DNA from: Protula sp. h YS-2021
Lineage: Eukaryota > Annelida > Polychaeta > Sabellida > Serpulidae
NCBI GenBank assembly: GCA_949752745.1
Contig: OX457029.1
Span: forward strand, 44,812,500-44,876,499
DNA length: 64,000 bases
Direction of reading: 5' to 3'
Position numbers and translations under genes: made by a program. Shown here piece after piece: positions 1-14,740 of this stretch. The notes below the pieces were generated by a model, which ran no database searches, was not told where the DNA came from, and was given only the letters and a program-made list of their open reading frames with translations. The stretch's first letter is position 1. Every line of letters starts with the position of its first letter.

Positions 1-181
1 TATGTTAACATGCTGAGGTTTTGTAGTTGAGCGCGAAGCGCCTTATTTTATAGCTGTCAACTACCAGTGAAAAAAATTAAACTGCAAAAAAACCCGAAAA
101 TATCGTGGTTTTTTATTCAGGTTTTTAACTGGACCGAAAAACGTCGGTCGGTGTTCGGTTTCGGTGCGAACCGTAACACCC

Positions 182-1700
<1,519 letters not shown>

Positions 1701-1708
1701 ATGGAGAC

Positions 1709-2982
1709 TAGAGCTGAAACGGATCCTGAGAACAGTACACGTGTACACGAGGGCTTAGGATCCGTGTACACGGAACTACACGGCCGATATAACACATAAA
1801 ACTACGCTTACTAAACAAAGGCAGGTGTAGGAAAAAATGGCACCGGAAAAAATGGCACCGGCAGAAATGGCACTGGAAAAAAATTGCACCGGAAAAAATG
1901 GCACTTTTGAACATAGGGAAAAAATGGCACTTTTATTTTCCGTCACATGTAGATTAAACCCTGAATAAAAAATAGAATTTCAGTTAAAAAAAGAATCATT
2001 TCATATATCAATGACCAATTTTTAAAAGTTATACAAACAACTCGATACACATTTACGTTAGCACGTGATGAATTTTTAAGTAAATGTGTAATAATATTAC
2101 GAAATGTGTAATAGTATTACTCACTGGGGTTCCTTTATGGTCCTTTAGCCTTACCCCGAACGTTTCCCGGACGTATCCGAAGGGTTCCTTTCCTCTTAAC
2201 TCTGGGCATTTCTTTGATATACTTCTTATATAAACGCATGTATATCGCAGTGTTTTACTCAGAAGTGCTACAATTTTATGGTGAACAGTTAAAATGGAAA
2301 CAATTCAGTGAAAATTTAAATTATATAAATCGTACGCGGTATACTTGAAGAGAACATTTTTATCTAAACTATGGACCTTGCAATAAATAAATGATAAATG
2401 AAAATTAAGTGAAATTTAATTTGATATTTTATGTAAAATATGTAATAGGCAAGACTTTTCTATTGTTAAAGTATGAAGTGAAGTAAATAAAATATTGGAA
2501 AATGTTAGAAACAAAGGTGCCATTTTTTTCGTTGTTTCAAAAGTGCCATTTTTCCGGTGCCATTTTTTTTCGGACACCACAAAGGCAACGTATGTAGTAA
2601 AATGTTTATGCTGAATCACCAATGGCTGTTTTTTGTCAGTTGTCTTTTCAAAGAATTCCCAAACCAAAGAACGTTTTTTTTTTGCCATGCTTCTTTTTGA
2701 AATATGATGCAATGCTAAATACACGAGTACACTGAAGATCCGTGTCCATAGCGTGCACCGTGTAATTACAATGCACGATGTAAAAGAAAGTGCCTCGGAT
2801 CAATAAGTACACGGGGAGGGGCGTGCTGTTATGATACAGCTCCACAGCCACAGAGCATAACATTGGTTTCGTTTCGCTCAGAGCTCACGAAGCACTTCGT
2901 GTATCGTGTAATGGGTTTTGGATCCGTGTAATGGCCAGACACTACACGGTACCGTGTACACGAGGATCCGCTTTCAGCTCTA
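1709..2982. mobile_element. hAT-like non-autonomous DNA transposon with 8-bp target duplication
   Basis: The ends are inverted: TAGAGCTGAAACGGATCCT at 1709 matches the complement of the right end at 2964-2982, with one inserted base. Directly outside lie ATGGAGAC (1701-1708) and GTGGAGAC (2983-2990), an 8-bp target duplication with one change. An 8-bp duplication and TIRs starting TAGAG fit the hAT superfamily (5'-YARNG). Further in, both arms carry GTGTACACG-rich DNA. Next come tandem GGCACCGGAAAAAAT units at about 1836-1930, whose inverted counterparts lie at about 2517-2573. No transposase frame is visible, so the element is non-autonomous and was mobilised by another copy. Superfamily assignment is inference. 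Confidence 0.7.
1836..1930. repeat. Tandem GGCACCGGAAAAAAT units in left arm
   Basis: About five imperfect 15-16 bp units, each with AAAAATGGCAC. The inverted counterpart at about 2517-2573 reads GTGCCATTTTTTCCG. Together they let the interior of the element fold back on itself. Confidence 0.7.
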
Positions 2983-2994
2983 GTGGAGACAGAA

Positions 2995-3200
2995 GGGCCG
3001 GTGCACAAGATAGTATGTTTCCATCCATCATTCGGTGGCAATCTCCACTTCTCTGCGACAAGTGCCGACTCACGGAAGAACTAGTGCTACGTGAGGAACA
3101 AAACACATGCATTTAGTGTGGGCACCTCTCTCATAAGGAGTGGAAGGCGAGAGAGTCGAGCCATAGTAAGAACCAGAGGCGCACAGAAATGCGTAAGGAA
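2995..3200 (+). pseudogene. Decayed gag-like CCHC zinc-knuckle remnant
   Basis: One plus-strand frame ending in the residues LTEELVLREEQNTCI meets a stop, then continues CGHLSHKEWKA. Read through the stop, the spacing is C-x2-C-x4-H-x4-A. That is the retroelement zinc knuckle with the last Cys lost and a stop between the first two Cys. Flanking sequence is rich in Arg, Lys and Glu. It sits directly right of the hAT-like insertion, so that element may have landed in an old retroelement gag. The frame decays after about 3200. The match is short, so this is tentative. Confidence 0.3.
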
Positions 3201-3596
3201 CACAGAAATCAGGAGGCTATATCTTAGTCTAAGCCTATGCCTCTCGCGGCATTTTGCCAGCTCTAACGGTTGAGAATGCTCGGCAGTCCGAGCCTCCACT
3301 GGGAAAAAGTCGCCAAAAAGGCCAAGTTAAACCGATGCGTGTCTTTAGAGGCAGTGATCCAGTTAAACATTGAGCACAGAGAGGCATTGAGAGACGCAAG
3401 GCTCTGGTCACAGCCCTCCTTTTGTCGCCCCTCCATGAGGAGTACCGCATCTAAGAGCGAGACTGTAACGACGAGAAGTGTTAGCCAGAGCACCTCGCCT
3501 GATATGATTATCTAGGAAGTACAGCCAGGCGTCCCCCTGTCGCAACGTTTAGAGCCATAAGTGTCTTCCTCGTGAACGCCATTTGAAAGCCGAGTC

Positions 3597-4740
3597 AGCA
3601 TGGCTATTCCTGAATATCATAAACAGGCTATAGTTAAACCACTACAGAAGAAACCTGCTTTATCACAGAAAATAAATAACTATAGAATAATCTCAAACCT
3701 TTCCTTTCTCAGTAAACAAATAGAAAAAAACTGTGTCTCGTGAACTATTTTTCCATAAAGCAGAAAGTAAAATCGTTGAAAAGTATCAATCTGCGTATAA
3801 GAAAAATCATAGTTTCGAAACGGCAATGATTAAAACATTCAATGACTTATTGACACAACTGGATGGAAACAGTGCTGTTCTTGTTACTCTACTAGACCTT
3901 TCACCCACGTTTGATACGGTCAATCATTCTCCCATACTCAAGTGGTTCCTGGGATCGGGATCGAGGATCAAGCCTTGCACTGGTTTCGCTCTTACTTAAG
4001 TAGTCGCACATACCAGGCGTGTGTAGAGGGGGAGTATTCCAAGTCAAGGGAGTTGGACCGATCCGTTCCTCAAAGGTTCTTGCTGGGACCAAGGCTGTAC
4101 AGCCACTACACCCCACTTGGTCAATTTTTGATACCTACAACTCTCGTTTTATGGATATGCGGATGGCATTACCATTATGAAACCTGTCAAATTGTTCTCT
4201 TGCATGGAAGAGGCTGCGTCCTATCATGTGTTAAAAATTGGTTTTGAATGAGACGTAATAAGCTAAAGTTAAGCCCAGAAAAAAGAGTTTTTGATTATTG
4301 CAGGTCTTTGTAATTAGAAGAAAATTTTGCAAAAAGAAATGGATATAGCTGGCGAAATCATATTACTCGCGCACACAGCGAAAGTACAAGGTGTCATTAT
4401 TGATAGTACCTTGTCCCTCGATTCAAATGTAACACATTAGTTTAACTTTAGTTCAACCCAAGTGTAAAAAAATCGATATGGTGAAAGATCTTTTACATGT
4501 GTTGCGCCCAAATTATGGAATTCTTTACCTTTAAATATTAGCCATTCAACAAGTTCTTACCAGTTTAAGCAAGATTTAAAAACAAATTTGTTTCGTGTAG
4601 CTTTTTATTAATAATTTTGTATTTTATACCATATTATTTTTTTTCAATTTATTTATGAGTAGGTTTTAGTTTATTTGTTAAGCGCTTAGTCTTCATTTAT
4701 AAGCGCTATATAAATGACTGTAATAATAATGATGATGATG
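3597..4740 (+). mobile_element. 5'-truncated, broken CR1/L2-type LINE (reverse transcriptase and 3' tail)
   Basis: A plus-strand reading, broken by frameshifts and stops, follows the order of a CR1/L2-clade reverse transcriptase. First comes a NNYRIISNL-like segment (~3680), then KIVEKYQSAYKK (~3770). Next are LLDLSPTFDTVNHS at ~3890 (family form LDLSAAFDTVDH) and HWFRSYLSSRTYQACVEGE at ~3975. SRELDRSVPQRFLLGPRLYS at ~4050 corresponds to the SVPQGSVLGP motif. The YADD catalytic box is not intact; ICGWHYHYE sits where it should be. The C-terminal NKLKLSPEK and LRPNYGIPY-like motifs appear at 4260-4530. The end carries AAGCGCTATATAAATG followed by a TAATAATGATGATGATG simple tail, typical of CR1/L2 3' ends. 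It is dead: the 5' half with the endonuclease is missing. Confidence 0.85.
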
Positions 4741-4744
4741 ATAA

Positions 4745-7500
4745 TAAAATAGTTGAGCCTAAGACCTTCTTCAATAACAGGATGTAGATCAGCCGTGGCA
4801 GCAATGCTGAAACCATTTTCGAGCTAGATCCAGGGGAGGACTCCTCGATCTCCAAATTAATCAAACATTTTACGTAATGTTTCACTACAAGATATACTAC
4901 ACGCAGGATGTTAATCATGCCCGTACATTTTTATCAAGTTAAAGAATTCACTCAAAATGAATTAACTGGACTTTATTCGAATTACTTTGTTATAACCAGG
5001 TTTTCTATCTGTTATAACAATAACCTTAGTCAGAGCCAGAGAGCAGCCACATCTAGCAGGCAAGGGTAAAAACTTCAGGCAATCCTCAAGTCCAAGATCA
5101 GAGGGGAAAGCAGCCCTAATGCAGTTAACGTTCAAAGACATTAGGACTGTTACTTGCCAAGGTGGCTCCGTATGTTCAAACCGTCGGTGGGCTTAGAGAA
5201 GTGGGTAGATGCATTTTCTCCACTTCTCATCTATTGTCGTACAGTAATGGCTTACTACAATTTCTCACTGCAGCGCGTGTTACTTTGACTGAAAAAGAAT
5301 CTGTTATTTATTTGTGTTAAATTATAATTAATTTGCTTTATCAATCATTGCATTTCTTCAGCAGATCTCTAGCACTAACTAGTGCACAGATTGTTTATTT
5401 CTAGAGATCGTGTGATTTAGCTTCAATGAAGGATATTTTTTTGTGTCAAGATTACCATATATCAGTCAGTTCGTACATATATCACGCGACATCGGCTGGA
5501 CGTACCATCCGTGGGAGGTTGGAGGGGATGATAGTAAGGCATATGAGTGCTTCTGATCATAGCAGTATCCTTACTCTGTTTGTCTTAGTTGCGTCACTTA
5601 AACTGTGTAAATGGGTGGAGCAACATCAAGTAATGGCTCTTCCCACATGGCTATACACATTAGCCACTAATCCCAAGTGATTAGCTCCACCCACGTGGTC
5701 AGGTTTTTGCAGGAATGGAGTCATCCTTGGGTATGGCTCTATCCATATGGGTTTTTAGCTATCGTTCTTTCATTTCAATTCTTTTACCTTTTTAATATAT
5801 ACGATATTGTGCGTAGAGATTGCTAATTCGTTGAAGACGAATCATAAACCTCAAAGGTATTTTGATGCCTTTTATTTCACTTGGACAATGCATATATCAA
5901 TAAAACTGTAGTTCGCATTTAAAAAAATTTTCTGCACGAGGCGTGCCAAGCGAGTTGTATCCCAACGCCGATTTCTACTTCCACTTCTAAAGGTGGAGAT
6001 AAGCGAACGTTAGTTTTACGATGTAAAACTATCGGTTTATTTCGTAAAAAGTTTTTATACGAGTAGCGTTCTCCAGAGTTATACCTTTCTTATACCCGCC
6101 CTAGTCCTTCCCCGCTTCAAACCTGCGTAGACGGAGGCGCTGAGGTGAAAGGGAATGTGGGTAATTTGTTGTTATTCAGTCTTGCACACTCGAGTTTTTC
6201 AGGTTTGCAACATAAAGCAGTTTTGGCAGTGTTTATTTACACATATGCAGAAAAGTTCAATTCACAATTTATGTGTCGATTACCGCAAATAAAGGGAAAT
6301 CCCGTCTTAAAGTGGAAAACGCGAACTACGCTTTTACTCGTAAAAACATTTTACGAAATAATAATTTTCTACAAATCCTAGTTGTTCACTGGCTAAAGAG
6401 AAGAAATTGACTAAAACTCAGAAAACAGCTAAAATCCTGATCTTGAAGAGAATACTCCTGCCACAATTTTAAGTGTGCTCTAGCTATTCTAGTTATTTCT
6501 ATAGATGGTTTCTTTTTCATACCCGTCCTATTGCTCGCAGTTGGAGTATTATTGTGTTAAGCCAAGCAAAGAAATCTGTCACCAATTTCCACCAAGATAA
6601 TTAACTCAGTTGCATGTAACGACCCTACCACAGTTAATAACATTGATAATGAGTCTTTAACAATACCAAACCCCATTATTTTATTTTCCTTCTAATTATC
6701 TCATTTGAAAAATAAGCAGTGATGTTATTATGGTCATCACCTGTGGATTTGCTGACTCGGAACTTTCAAAACTAATTTGTTAGTCTAATTTTGCAGACTG
6801 CATCTATAAAATTAACCGTTGTATAACCCAGCCTAAGGCATTGAGGTTATTCCGACTTTTGCTTTTCTTCTCCACGTTTTCGTCCTTTTTATCTTTAAAG
6901 TTAGAGCACATTAGTATTTTTACTGTATGCTTGGTTGGTTGAATGGTCGTGTCATAAAAAAATATACAAACTGAATCCCCGGGGTCGGGTGGGAGGGGAA
7001 GAGCACTCATCTGCAAGTTAGTTACCATGCATGTCTATGACTTTTTAAAAAGACCCCTAACCGCAGAGGGTCAAGGTTCACAAATAACCCTTCTTTATCC
7101 AGACACCCTGTAAACTTCTTTCACTGTACGAGAAGTGTCAGGTTTAGAAAAAAAACAACAAAAACACCTTTTCACCAGATTATGTGTTTGTGAGCAAATG
7201 CGCAGCTAGAACCCGTATGTATGCAAGAAAGAAAACTAGACAGGAAAACACAGAGGACTAGCTGCATACTTATGGGCCCCCTCCGCCTTCCACCATACAT
7301 GTTAGAATACCAACCCTCCCCTATAAATGAAATGAATAAACTTACCCCTCAGTTTATGAAAAATAACAAAAAATACTTTTAATCAAATAATAATTATATA
7401 ATAATAATTACACTAAAGATACTGATTCTAAAAAATACTAATAATACACTAATAATTATGTCTAAATAACAACGAAAAAATAATAACAAATATTATTATT
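4745..7500. other. Unassigned DNA
   Basis: No gene recognised. 5420-5780 carries several near-copies of a CTCCACCCACGTGG-like motif, and 5940-6150 is a GC-richer stretch with short inverted segments around TTTTACGATGTAAAA. Both look like old repeats of unknown class. The rest is AT-rich with no coding signal. Confidence 0.5.
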
Positions 7501-7532
7501 ATAGTAGTTGTAGCAGTAATAGTAGTAGTAGC

Positions 7533-7590
<58 letters not shown>

Positions 7591-7593
7591 ATA
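7501..7593. repeat. (GTA)n microsatellite
   Basis: About 30 trinucleotide units with a few interruptions. The minus frame reads as a run of Thr and is not a gene. Confidence 0.95.
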
Positions 7594-7599
7594 GTTGCA

Positions 7600-10500
7600 G
7601 TAGTACATGGCACTTGTACAACAGTTTTCTCATTTCTGGCACCTGTTAACATTCACCACACAATGACTCGACTTACCATTTAAATTATTATTACATTCTT
7701 TCACACAAAATACAGTGAGTTGCTAAAAAGCGTTTTCTTTCCTCTGCCTTTTTATAATAAGAACCCATCACCAGTGACATCATTTCAATCATTTCACCAT
7801 TGGTAATGACATTTTTATGCCCATATTGGCAATAAAACGAAGCAGGGCTCAGTCGTATCACTTTGCAAACCATTAGTGAAATTACTCAGTTGGTCTTAAG
7901 CAATATGTTACCTGCTTTTTGATGCGCCTAAGTAATAGTTGTTTTACTGCACTTAGCAGACTTAGCAATTCTGGCAAAGTGCATGGAATCAGATCTATAT
8001 CGGTGAGGGTCTCATATGGCAATTGCAAGCATTAAGTAACGCGCCATTACGATATAACAAAACTGCGCATGTGCACGTTGACGTTCTGTAACTATTCAAT
8101 GACACTGAGATGACACTAGTGTGTCAAGACTGCCTGAATGTCAGCAAATCATAAACGGGCGTGTTGGTAACCACATAAGCAAGTTTAAAAAATAACTTAG
8201 AGCGAACGTATTCAATGAAGCGATGCATTGAATTTGAAAAAAAAAAAAACAATAAGCGAATAGTTGGTATTTAGGGTGGGGGATGAGAATTCTCTTTGGT
8301 TCTTTCCTTTTGAAAACGCTCTGCATCCTTGCTTGTCTCGGCAATCGCTCTCCTATTTCTTGATTTTTAGGGAATTACAAATACTAACGCAATGATATAA
8401 GTAAAAAAAAAAGAAACGATTTCATTGTTTTAGCCGAACCATAGCAGGCTGGTACGAAGATAAGATATTTCAATTCCACAAGTCAAAGATGAGGGTGCCT
8501 CAATCTCACCTCCAATCGTAACGCAATAGTTACGAAATAGAAGCAGCGTGTGAGACGAACCAAAGGTATAGATCTCAATCCATTAATTTTTTAGATGCAA
8601 AAATATGTATATATTGTATAACTTAAAATTAAAAATTTCTTATGCGCCAGCTTTTATATACATTTAATTTTTAACTTTAAAAATGTGTTGGCCTATGCTT
8701 AATATATACTTTCATAGTAGTGACGCTTTGTCTGTTATATTAAATACTAATAAATGTGGTCGGCAAGAAGGTGATTCACACTTTCGTATATACGTTGACG
8801 GTAAATAACAGGACTCAGTTTTAGGGAGAAGGGAAAAAAAAATACATAGGAGTCAAAGCAGAAAAATATCAAAACCACTTTGAAATAGTAGAAAGCTCGT
8901 TTTGGATTAAAAAAAAACTATTTTAATAATACCGTGAATAAATTTTCTACAGCTTAAGAAAGGTTTGAAACCTTATAGATCCACCGTGGCACAGAAAACG
9001 GTATTGGTATATTTAATTTTATCCCTACTGGGATCCTGGAAGTCGCAACTGAGCATGCGCATCCGAAACCGTGAGTTGTTAACTGTTTATTGAATGCAAC
9101 GGTTAACCCAGATCGTCCAAAATCATATATTTTGCAAAGGAAAAACTTTTTATGAAGTCATTTTGTTTGAAATTCAAACACTCGAAAGATTGCTAGCTTC
9201 TTTTTCGAATCTGAGAAGCCTTCTTAATAAAGAAAGTAGTTGAATATTACCTTGCCTAGAGCACGTACGCTAATGCTGTCATTTCCGCCCATGGTTTAGA
9301 AAAGTGAGCCATTTCCCTAATTAATTGTAACAATCAGACTCGCTTCACCTTCAAGATCGACTCAAAGACGCAAATACCAGGAAACAGGTTACTTTTAAGC
9401 TAACAATTTGATTAGAAGCAACTTTACAGAAAGAAAAGAGGGAGACAGAGAGCAAAAAAAAATTTGAAGAGTATTGTAGCTATACCCCGGGCAAAAGCCA
9501 CTGGGGGGGCTAAAATTTACTATAATGATCATGGCACTTACTTTTGGAAATGCGAGCCGGAAGCCTGGGGATTTCATGGCGCGGGTGCAGCAAGCCGCCG
9601 GAAATTGGGCTGATGGAGTTAGGAACTTACTTTTTATCAGACGAACAGCGCTAAAGGGGATTTCTTTAACAAGGAAATTTCACTTTTGATGAAGCACCAG
9701 AGGTTTTGATTTCTTTTCACCTCCCCGCCAGGTCTTAATATCTGTGTTTGTTGCCGTATAAAATTCTTTCAATTTGCAATCAGTTGTGTTACACACATTA
9801 TCATGTACGGGTCATATGTATTTGGTAATTTTTTTTTTAAAAAAGAACCTTTTTGGAATTCAAAAGAAACTGTTATTAAGTGCGTAATAATATATCAATG
9901 AAGTTGGTTAACATTAAGAAAAACTGCTATTGTAAATATTGGCTAGTTCTGGAAAGTAACAACTTTTTTATAGAAAAAAGGTCGCCAAGTGTACACAATA
10001 AAATGACACGACACCATGTCATCGGCACGAGAAGAGATGAGCTGCTATTCTAACCTGGTGGGTCTCATCTGGCTCTTTGTAAATGGCAAAAATACAAAGG
10101 CAGGGGGCTTGAGATTTATTGCTCATTTTATCGCACTGGCACTCGCGATGAGCGTTGCGTGACACGGCTAGCTGGCACACCAACGAACCTTTCTGCGGCT
10201 GACAATCGAGAATAGATTCTCGCTAAATGCTGGCAATTGCCATCTGATCCCAGTACTTTCTTCATGTTCTAATGCCTATTCACGCTAGAGGCCATTGATT
10301 AAAAGCCTGCTAATTGCCAAAGTACATCATTCTTATTCTCATAGTATACAGAGATTTGTCAACGCCCAAGTGTGCTCAAATGCTGCGTCCCTAAATGGCA
10401 TCTTTCCATGCAAAGGTATTGTGTTGATTGAAGCATAGTTAAAGCCACCTCTTGCGTGTGCAGCCATATCATGCCCCCTTCATTCATTTCACATACAGGA

Positions 10501-11375
10501 GGTATGAACGAAGGGTGCCCTATAAGCAAAATGAAAAACATAGCTGCGATATAGTCAATAGTTGGTTTTAATTGGTGATTTCTCATATATTTAATTGGCG
10601 ATTTCTCTTGGGTTAATTGGTGTAAAAATCGGAGTTCTGATACGTTTCAAGTTAAAGTTTTAAGAGAAAAATAATATCTTATTGTCTTTGAAACTGTTGC
10701 CCTTTACGTCCTTTTTCACAAAGAATTCAATAGGAGGTGTGCAATGTGGCGTAGGAATATAAAACAGTGTTTATTCTCAACTGTGCTGTGATTATACAAG
10801 CTCGTTAGGCATCCCTTTGTATATTCGCATGCGTGTCCACACGCACTTGTTCATTAATTGCATCCAGTGGCAAACAACAATTGTTATAATTATCTCTATA
10901 TAGCCATTCATTCAACTTAACACACCTGAACCGGGTTGCTATTGTTGTGACGTATTTATTATTATTCAAAACAACAAGTACATTCCCTCGAATGCACGTC
11001 ACGCGCACAAAATGGCGGCATCCACTCCAAGACGTCATTAAGAAACATCCTGTCCCGTAAGTAAACTGACGCAAAACATCCTTTATTAGAATGTTATAAA
11101 ACTGTTAATCAAGCACTAACAGCTCATTATGTGTTGATAATTTAATCTGACATCACCATCTAATAGTATTCTACTGTAGTTGTTTTGTTGTTAAACTGTA
11201 TCACAAATAACACCAATCTGTGGAATGCTTTTATTTTTCTTATTGAATGACATACCTTTGTTTTCTTCGTATTAAAACGTGCAAAATTAAATAACTAATT
11301 AGTGATATATTTTATTCATTTAGAAAGATTTATTATTCAATTAGAAATATCTATCAGCGCCCTTTAAGACGAACT
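7600..11375. other. Unassigned DNA, including a candidate conserved block
   Basis: No gene recognised. Most is AT-rich. The stretch 9990-10340 is noticeably more balanced in base composition and lacks repeats or frames; see its own entry. Confidence 0.5.
9990..10340. promoter_or_regulatory. Possible distal regulatory block (speculative)
   Basis: This non-coding stretch has mixed base composition unlike its AT-rich surroundings, no tandem repeat, and homeodomain-type cores (TTGATTAAAAG and CTAATTG near 10295-10315). The same look is shared by 36640-37060. Being in a gene desert beside a developmental gene makes an enhancer plausible, but nothing here proves one. Confidence 0.15.
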
Positions 11376-11377
11376 CT

Positions 11378-11521
11378 AAATTTTGACAAGCTCCGAATTA
11401 CGACCTCCTTTGTGCGGTTTCGATGTTATAAAAAAGGACTTCTAACATGAGACCACCTCTAAAATAAGACCCCATTTTGTTGGTCCCTGTGATGATCATA
11501 ATTCAGAGATCCCATTGTATA
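11378..11521. mobile_element. Pogo/Tigger-like MITE remnant
   Basis: It has short phrases of the form GACCTCC, GAGACCACCTCTAA and AAGACCCCATTTTGTTGGTCCC and ends in CCCATTGTA. This is the layout of right ends of CAGTA-terminated MITEs seen elsewhere in this window. The left end is lost. A short (TA)n follows at 11519-11535. Confidence 0.4.
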
Positions 11522-11535
11522 TATATATATATATA

Positions 11536-12430
11536 ATTGTGGAGAAATACCTTTGGACGTTGCAAATATAAATCGAAAAAAAACTGCATTTGACACTTCT
11601 CTGCGATCTATTTGAGTAAGATTTCTGCAGTTTCTAAAACAGGACTGGAGAAATTTTATAAAGAACTTTCCTCAAGGAAAGTTATTAATCTATCTGTAAT
11701 CAACGCCATGGCATAAAACATAGTCAAAGAAATAACATGGGATTTAATTGAAGATGTTTTAAATTTGAAAAAAAATACGGGTCCTTTGAAAAAACTGAAG
11801 AATATAGAATAACAAGTTAACAAGCGAATGGTGGTGCATCTATCGCTTGTACACGAGTACATACCGTGACAATAAATAGTTTGATCTTCTGCAAAAAGGA
11901 TGAAACAGATAGTTCGACTTTGACAGCTCATGACGACAACGGGACACCGTTTGCTAATTGTGTGTTTTTGCTCTTTTGAGCTCTAAGGAAAACAACATTA
12001 ATTTTTTTTATTCATTTTAAGTCCCCATTAATTATCGATGAATCCTGTAATAAGAAGAGCCTTTTGTCTAGACTGCCGTCATCATTTTATAAAATCAAAG
12101 TCCAGATCATCCTTCTTTTTGTATTCAATATCAAAGGTCTATGGTTCTGTTCTTCTAATCAAGAAACAATTGTAAGACTTCTTAACCCTTATATATCATA
12201 AGGATATGAGTTACAAGAGTCAGCTTTGCTTAAGGCTTGGTGCGAAAAACAATGCCGTTGTTCACAAACTCCTGTGTACCTACGCGCCAGTTTTGATGAA
12301 CAGGCATTGTCTAATTACGTATTCTCTTTCCATTTCTTTCCTTGTCTTGTGATTCATCCGCTGGGTCCTTTGAAGGTGATTTCAGAGTGTCAATCCCCGA
12401 AAGGTCGCTTATGGGGTCTTTCTGTCATTC
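11536..12430. other. Unassigned AT-rich DNA
   Basis: I see nothing beyond short chance frames. Confidence 0.5.
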
Positions 12431-12439
12431 TGTCTGTTT

Positions 12440-12600
12440 GTCTCTCATGCCTACATGCATACCTACCCATCTACCTACCTACCTTCCTACTTATCTGTCT
12501 TTCTATTTGTTATGTATGTTTACCTGCCTATCCAACTACTTATCTACCTACCTGCCTGCCTGTCTTATCTACCTATCTACATGTCGACATGCCTGCCCAG
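12440..12600. repeat. Degenerate (CTAC/CTGC)n tetranucleotide repeat
   Basis: Tetranucleotide units CTAC, CTGC, CTTC and CTAT run for about 160 bp. They produce a Tyr-Leu-Pro-Thr reading frame that is an artefact. Confidence 0.85.
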
Positions 12601-12692
12601 CCACCTGCCTCACCAGCTAACAGTCCAATGTTAGAAAATTACCCCCTTTACCGCGAAGACTGCCCATCCGAAGATTTTCCTGCAATTCTCAC

Positions 12693-12800
12693 GTCCCCAG
12701 GTTGCCAAATGCCGTCCTCAGGTCGTCAAATGCCGTCTTCTGGTCGCCAAATGCTGTCCCCAGGTCACCAAAAGCCGTCCTCAGGTCGTCCACCCGACGA
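12693..12800. repeat. 21-bp minisatellite, about five copies
   Basis: Unit close to CAAATGCCGTCCTCAGGTCGT, with point changes between copies. Because 21 is a multiple of three, it keeps a frame open as a PSSGRQM-type peptide repeat. I see no other support for a gene. Confidence 0.85.
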
Positions 12801-12804
12801 CTTT

Positions 12805-14605
12805 GCAGAAACAGCTTCGTTTGTATGTTTTAACTATCATGGTGACGAACGACAAAGCTTTACAAGTCTTTGTCTATGACGCCCAAAAAGCAGACGGCTA
12901 GATGTTTTCTGTGATATATAACACCCGTAAAGAAATGCAAAACATTATTGCATGCGGATTATTATGTCTGACAACTAAAAAAAAAAAAGAAAAAAAAAAA
13001 CGGCAAAGACCCCTTTCTTGAAAGATGTAGAAGTAAATAGCAATTTGCTTGTCTTTCTGTTGAATTGCGCAGTTTGAGGAAGCTAGCTTTGATGTCAGCA
13101 ATGTTCTTGCCGTCTCAGACTGACACAAATAATTAAACCGCATTAGAGCGGATGCAATTTATGTCGGATATTTAAAAAAAATTAGAAAATTTGTAAATTT
13201 GCAGTTGAAAGGGATGCAGATTATTTTTTACAGAAGTCAAATAGCAACCAGAGCAGATGTAGCTGTTTTGTAGCGTTATAAATTTGAAATAAAATCGCAC
13301 TAGAAAAAATCACATGCAAAAAAAAAACTCTGCTTCTAAATTTAGAATGCTGCAAAAATGTGAAGACAGGAAATATCAACACTTACTTTAGTGAGGAAGC
13401 ATCCTTACAGGGCTTTGATTGAACACTTCCCAACTTCGGAAAATAAAAACTTCATTGATACGCTTTGTTTTGTCAATTACTGACATGTTGCCGGGAAATA
13501 AACGGCAAAACATTGCATCCTGACATTCTTATTCCTCTAATTATCTTGATGGGATTTTTTATGCTAAATATATCATGAGCGGTTTTCTACCCTTAGCTAA
13601 ATCTTCCTGTAAAACATCTGGATAAATGCAAATGCTATTGCAGAAGAATAAGAATAAGAAGAAGAAGAACAAGAAGAAGAAGAAGAGGTGATGATGATGA
13701 AGAATTTACACTAAATTTAATTTTGTTTGTAACATATTAAACTGGCTTGTCCAGGGAAATGCTGAACAGGCGACACCTCAGTAACGGTGTCGTTTAAAAG
13801 TCAAATGAGCCTGGCAACGCACCATTTAAAACTATTTGTGATGTGGTCAAAAGTGTTACAGCCTTGAAAGTTTAGATGTAAGTCCAACAGAAAACCATTT
13901 CAGGGAGACTCACATCAATTTACAACCAATTGACCAAAAGTTTCGCCGCCTTAACACTTTCAAATCCAGCAGTAACTTTACTTATTGTCAAAATTACGAA
14001 CGATTAAGTACAATTTAAAAAATACTTTTTAAGTTTCGTATCTACACTTATGCTATATCATTTCCAAAAATTCTCTTATTTATGTGGAATGATGAAAATA
14101 ATAAAGGCAGGTTGGGCATCCACAGGAACAACTTTTTATCGAGTTTTGGAAATGGACGGATAGAAACTGCGCGAGATTTTGAAGAGGATTACACTATGTT
14201 AAGTGTTAAGATATGAATTTTTTTATCCAAAGTAAGTACTCAATTTCAGCATTGCTCATAGAAGAAGGTGTTTTCACTTATGTCTGTTCTTACGCTTATA
14301 TGGCCAAAGTCATGGAGAAATCAAACATCCAAAATATTGGCATGGAGCCCGTGCAATCGAGTTTCAATGTATTGGAAATAACACTATCGGATAGTATTAG
14401 GCAAACCAAATAGAGAACCCATGGTGAAATAGAACATTGAAAAACGTCAAATAAATTAAAAATTTCAGTATCTTGGGAAAAATTCAGATTTCTTGAACCG
14501 AATATCAAAGTTAATATACAGTACGAGTAACAAAGCCGTGGAACCAGTACATAACAAAACATGCACAAAAAGTTATCGGTAACTTATATGAAAACACCCT
14601 AAAAT
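12805..14605. other. Unassigned AT-rich DNA with a short (AAG)n tract
   Basis: No gene recognised. An (AAG/AAT)n run followed by ATGATGATG lies at 13642-13703. Confidence 0.55.
13642..13703. repeat. (AAG)n-type microsatellite
   Basis: Interrupted AAG trinucleotides passing into GAT units. Confidence 0.9.
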
Positions 14606-14609
14606 TAAA

Positions 14610-14740
14610 TACAGTAGAGTCTCTCATATCCGGACTCGGCGGGGGACATGGATTTTATTCGGAATTTCGGTCGTTTATGAGTACAAAAAAAACAACAGTG
14701 TGCAAAGTCGGTCGCTTATATAGTGTATTTACACTGAACT
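14610..14740. mobile_element. Pogo/Tigger-like MITE end
   Basis: TACAGTAGAGTCTCTCATAT starts a segment with CCGGACTCGG and GGTCGTTTATGAG, the style of CAGTA-terminated MITEs. A partly matching inverted phrase (GTTCGGATATGGCAGTAAATG) lies near 15227, so the original element may have been about 650 bp. The right end is uncertain. Confidence 0.4.

Noticed and set aside
12226..12879. 217-codon plus frame
   Set aside because: It crosses a tetranucleotide repeat and a 21-bp minisatellite; nothing outside them looks like protein.
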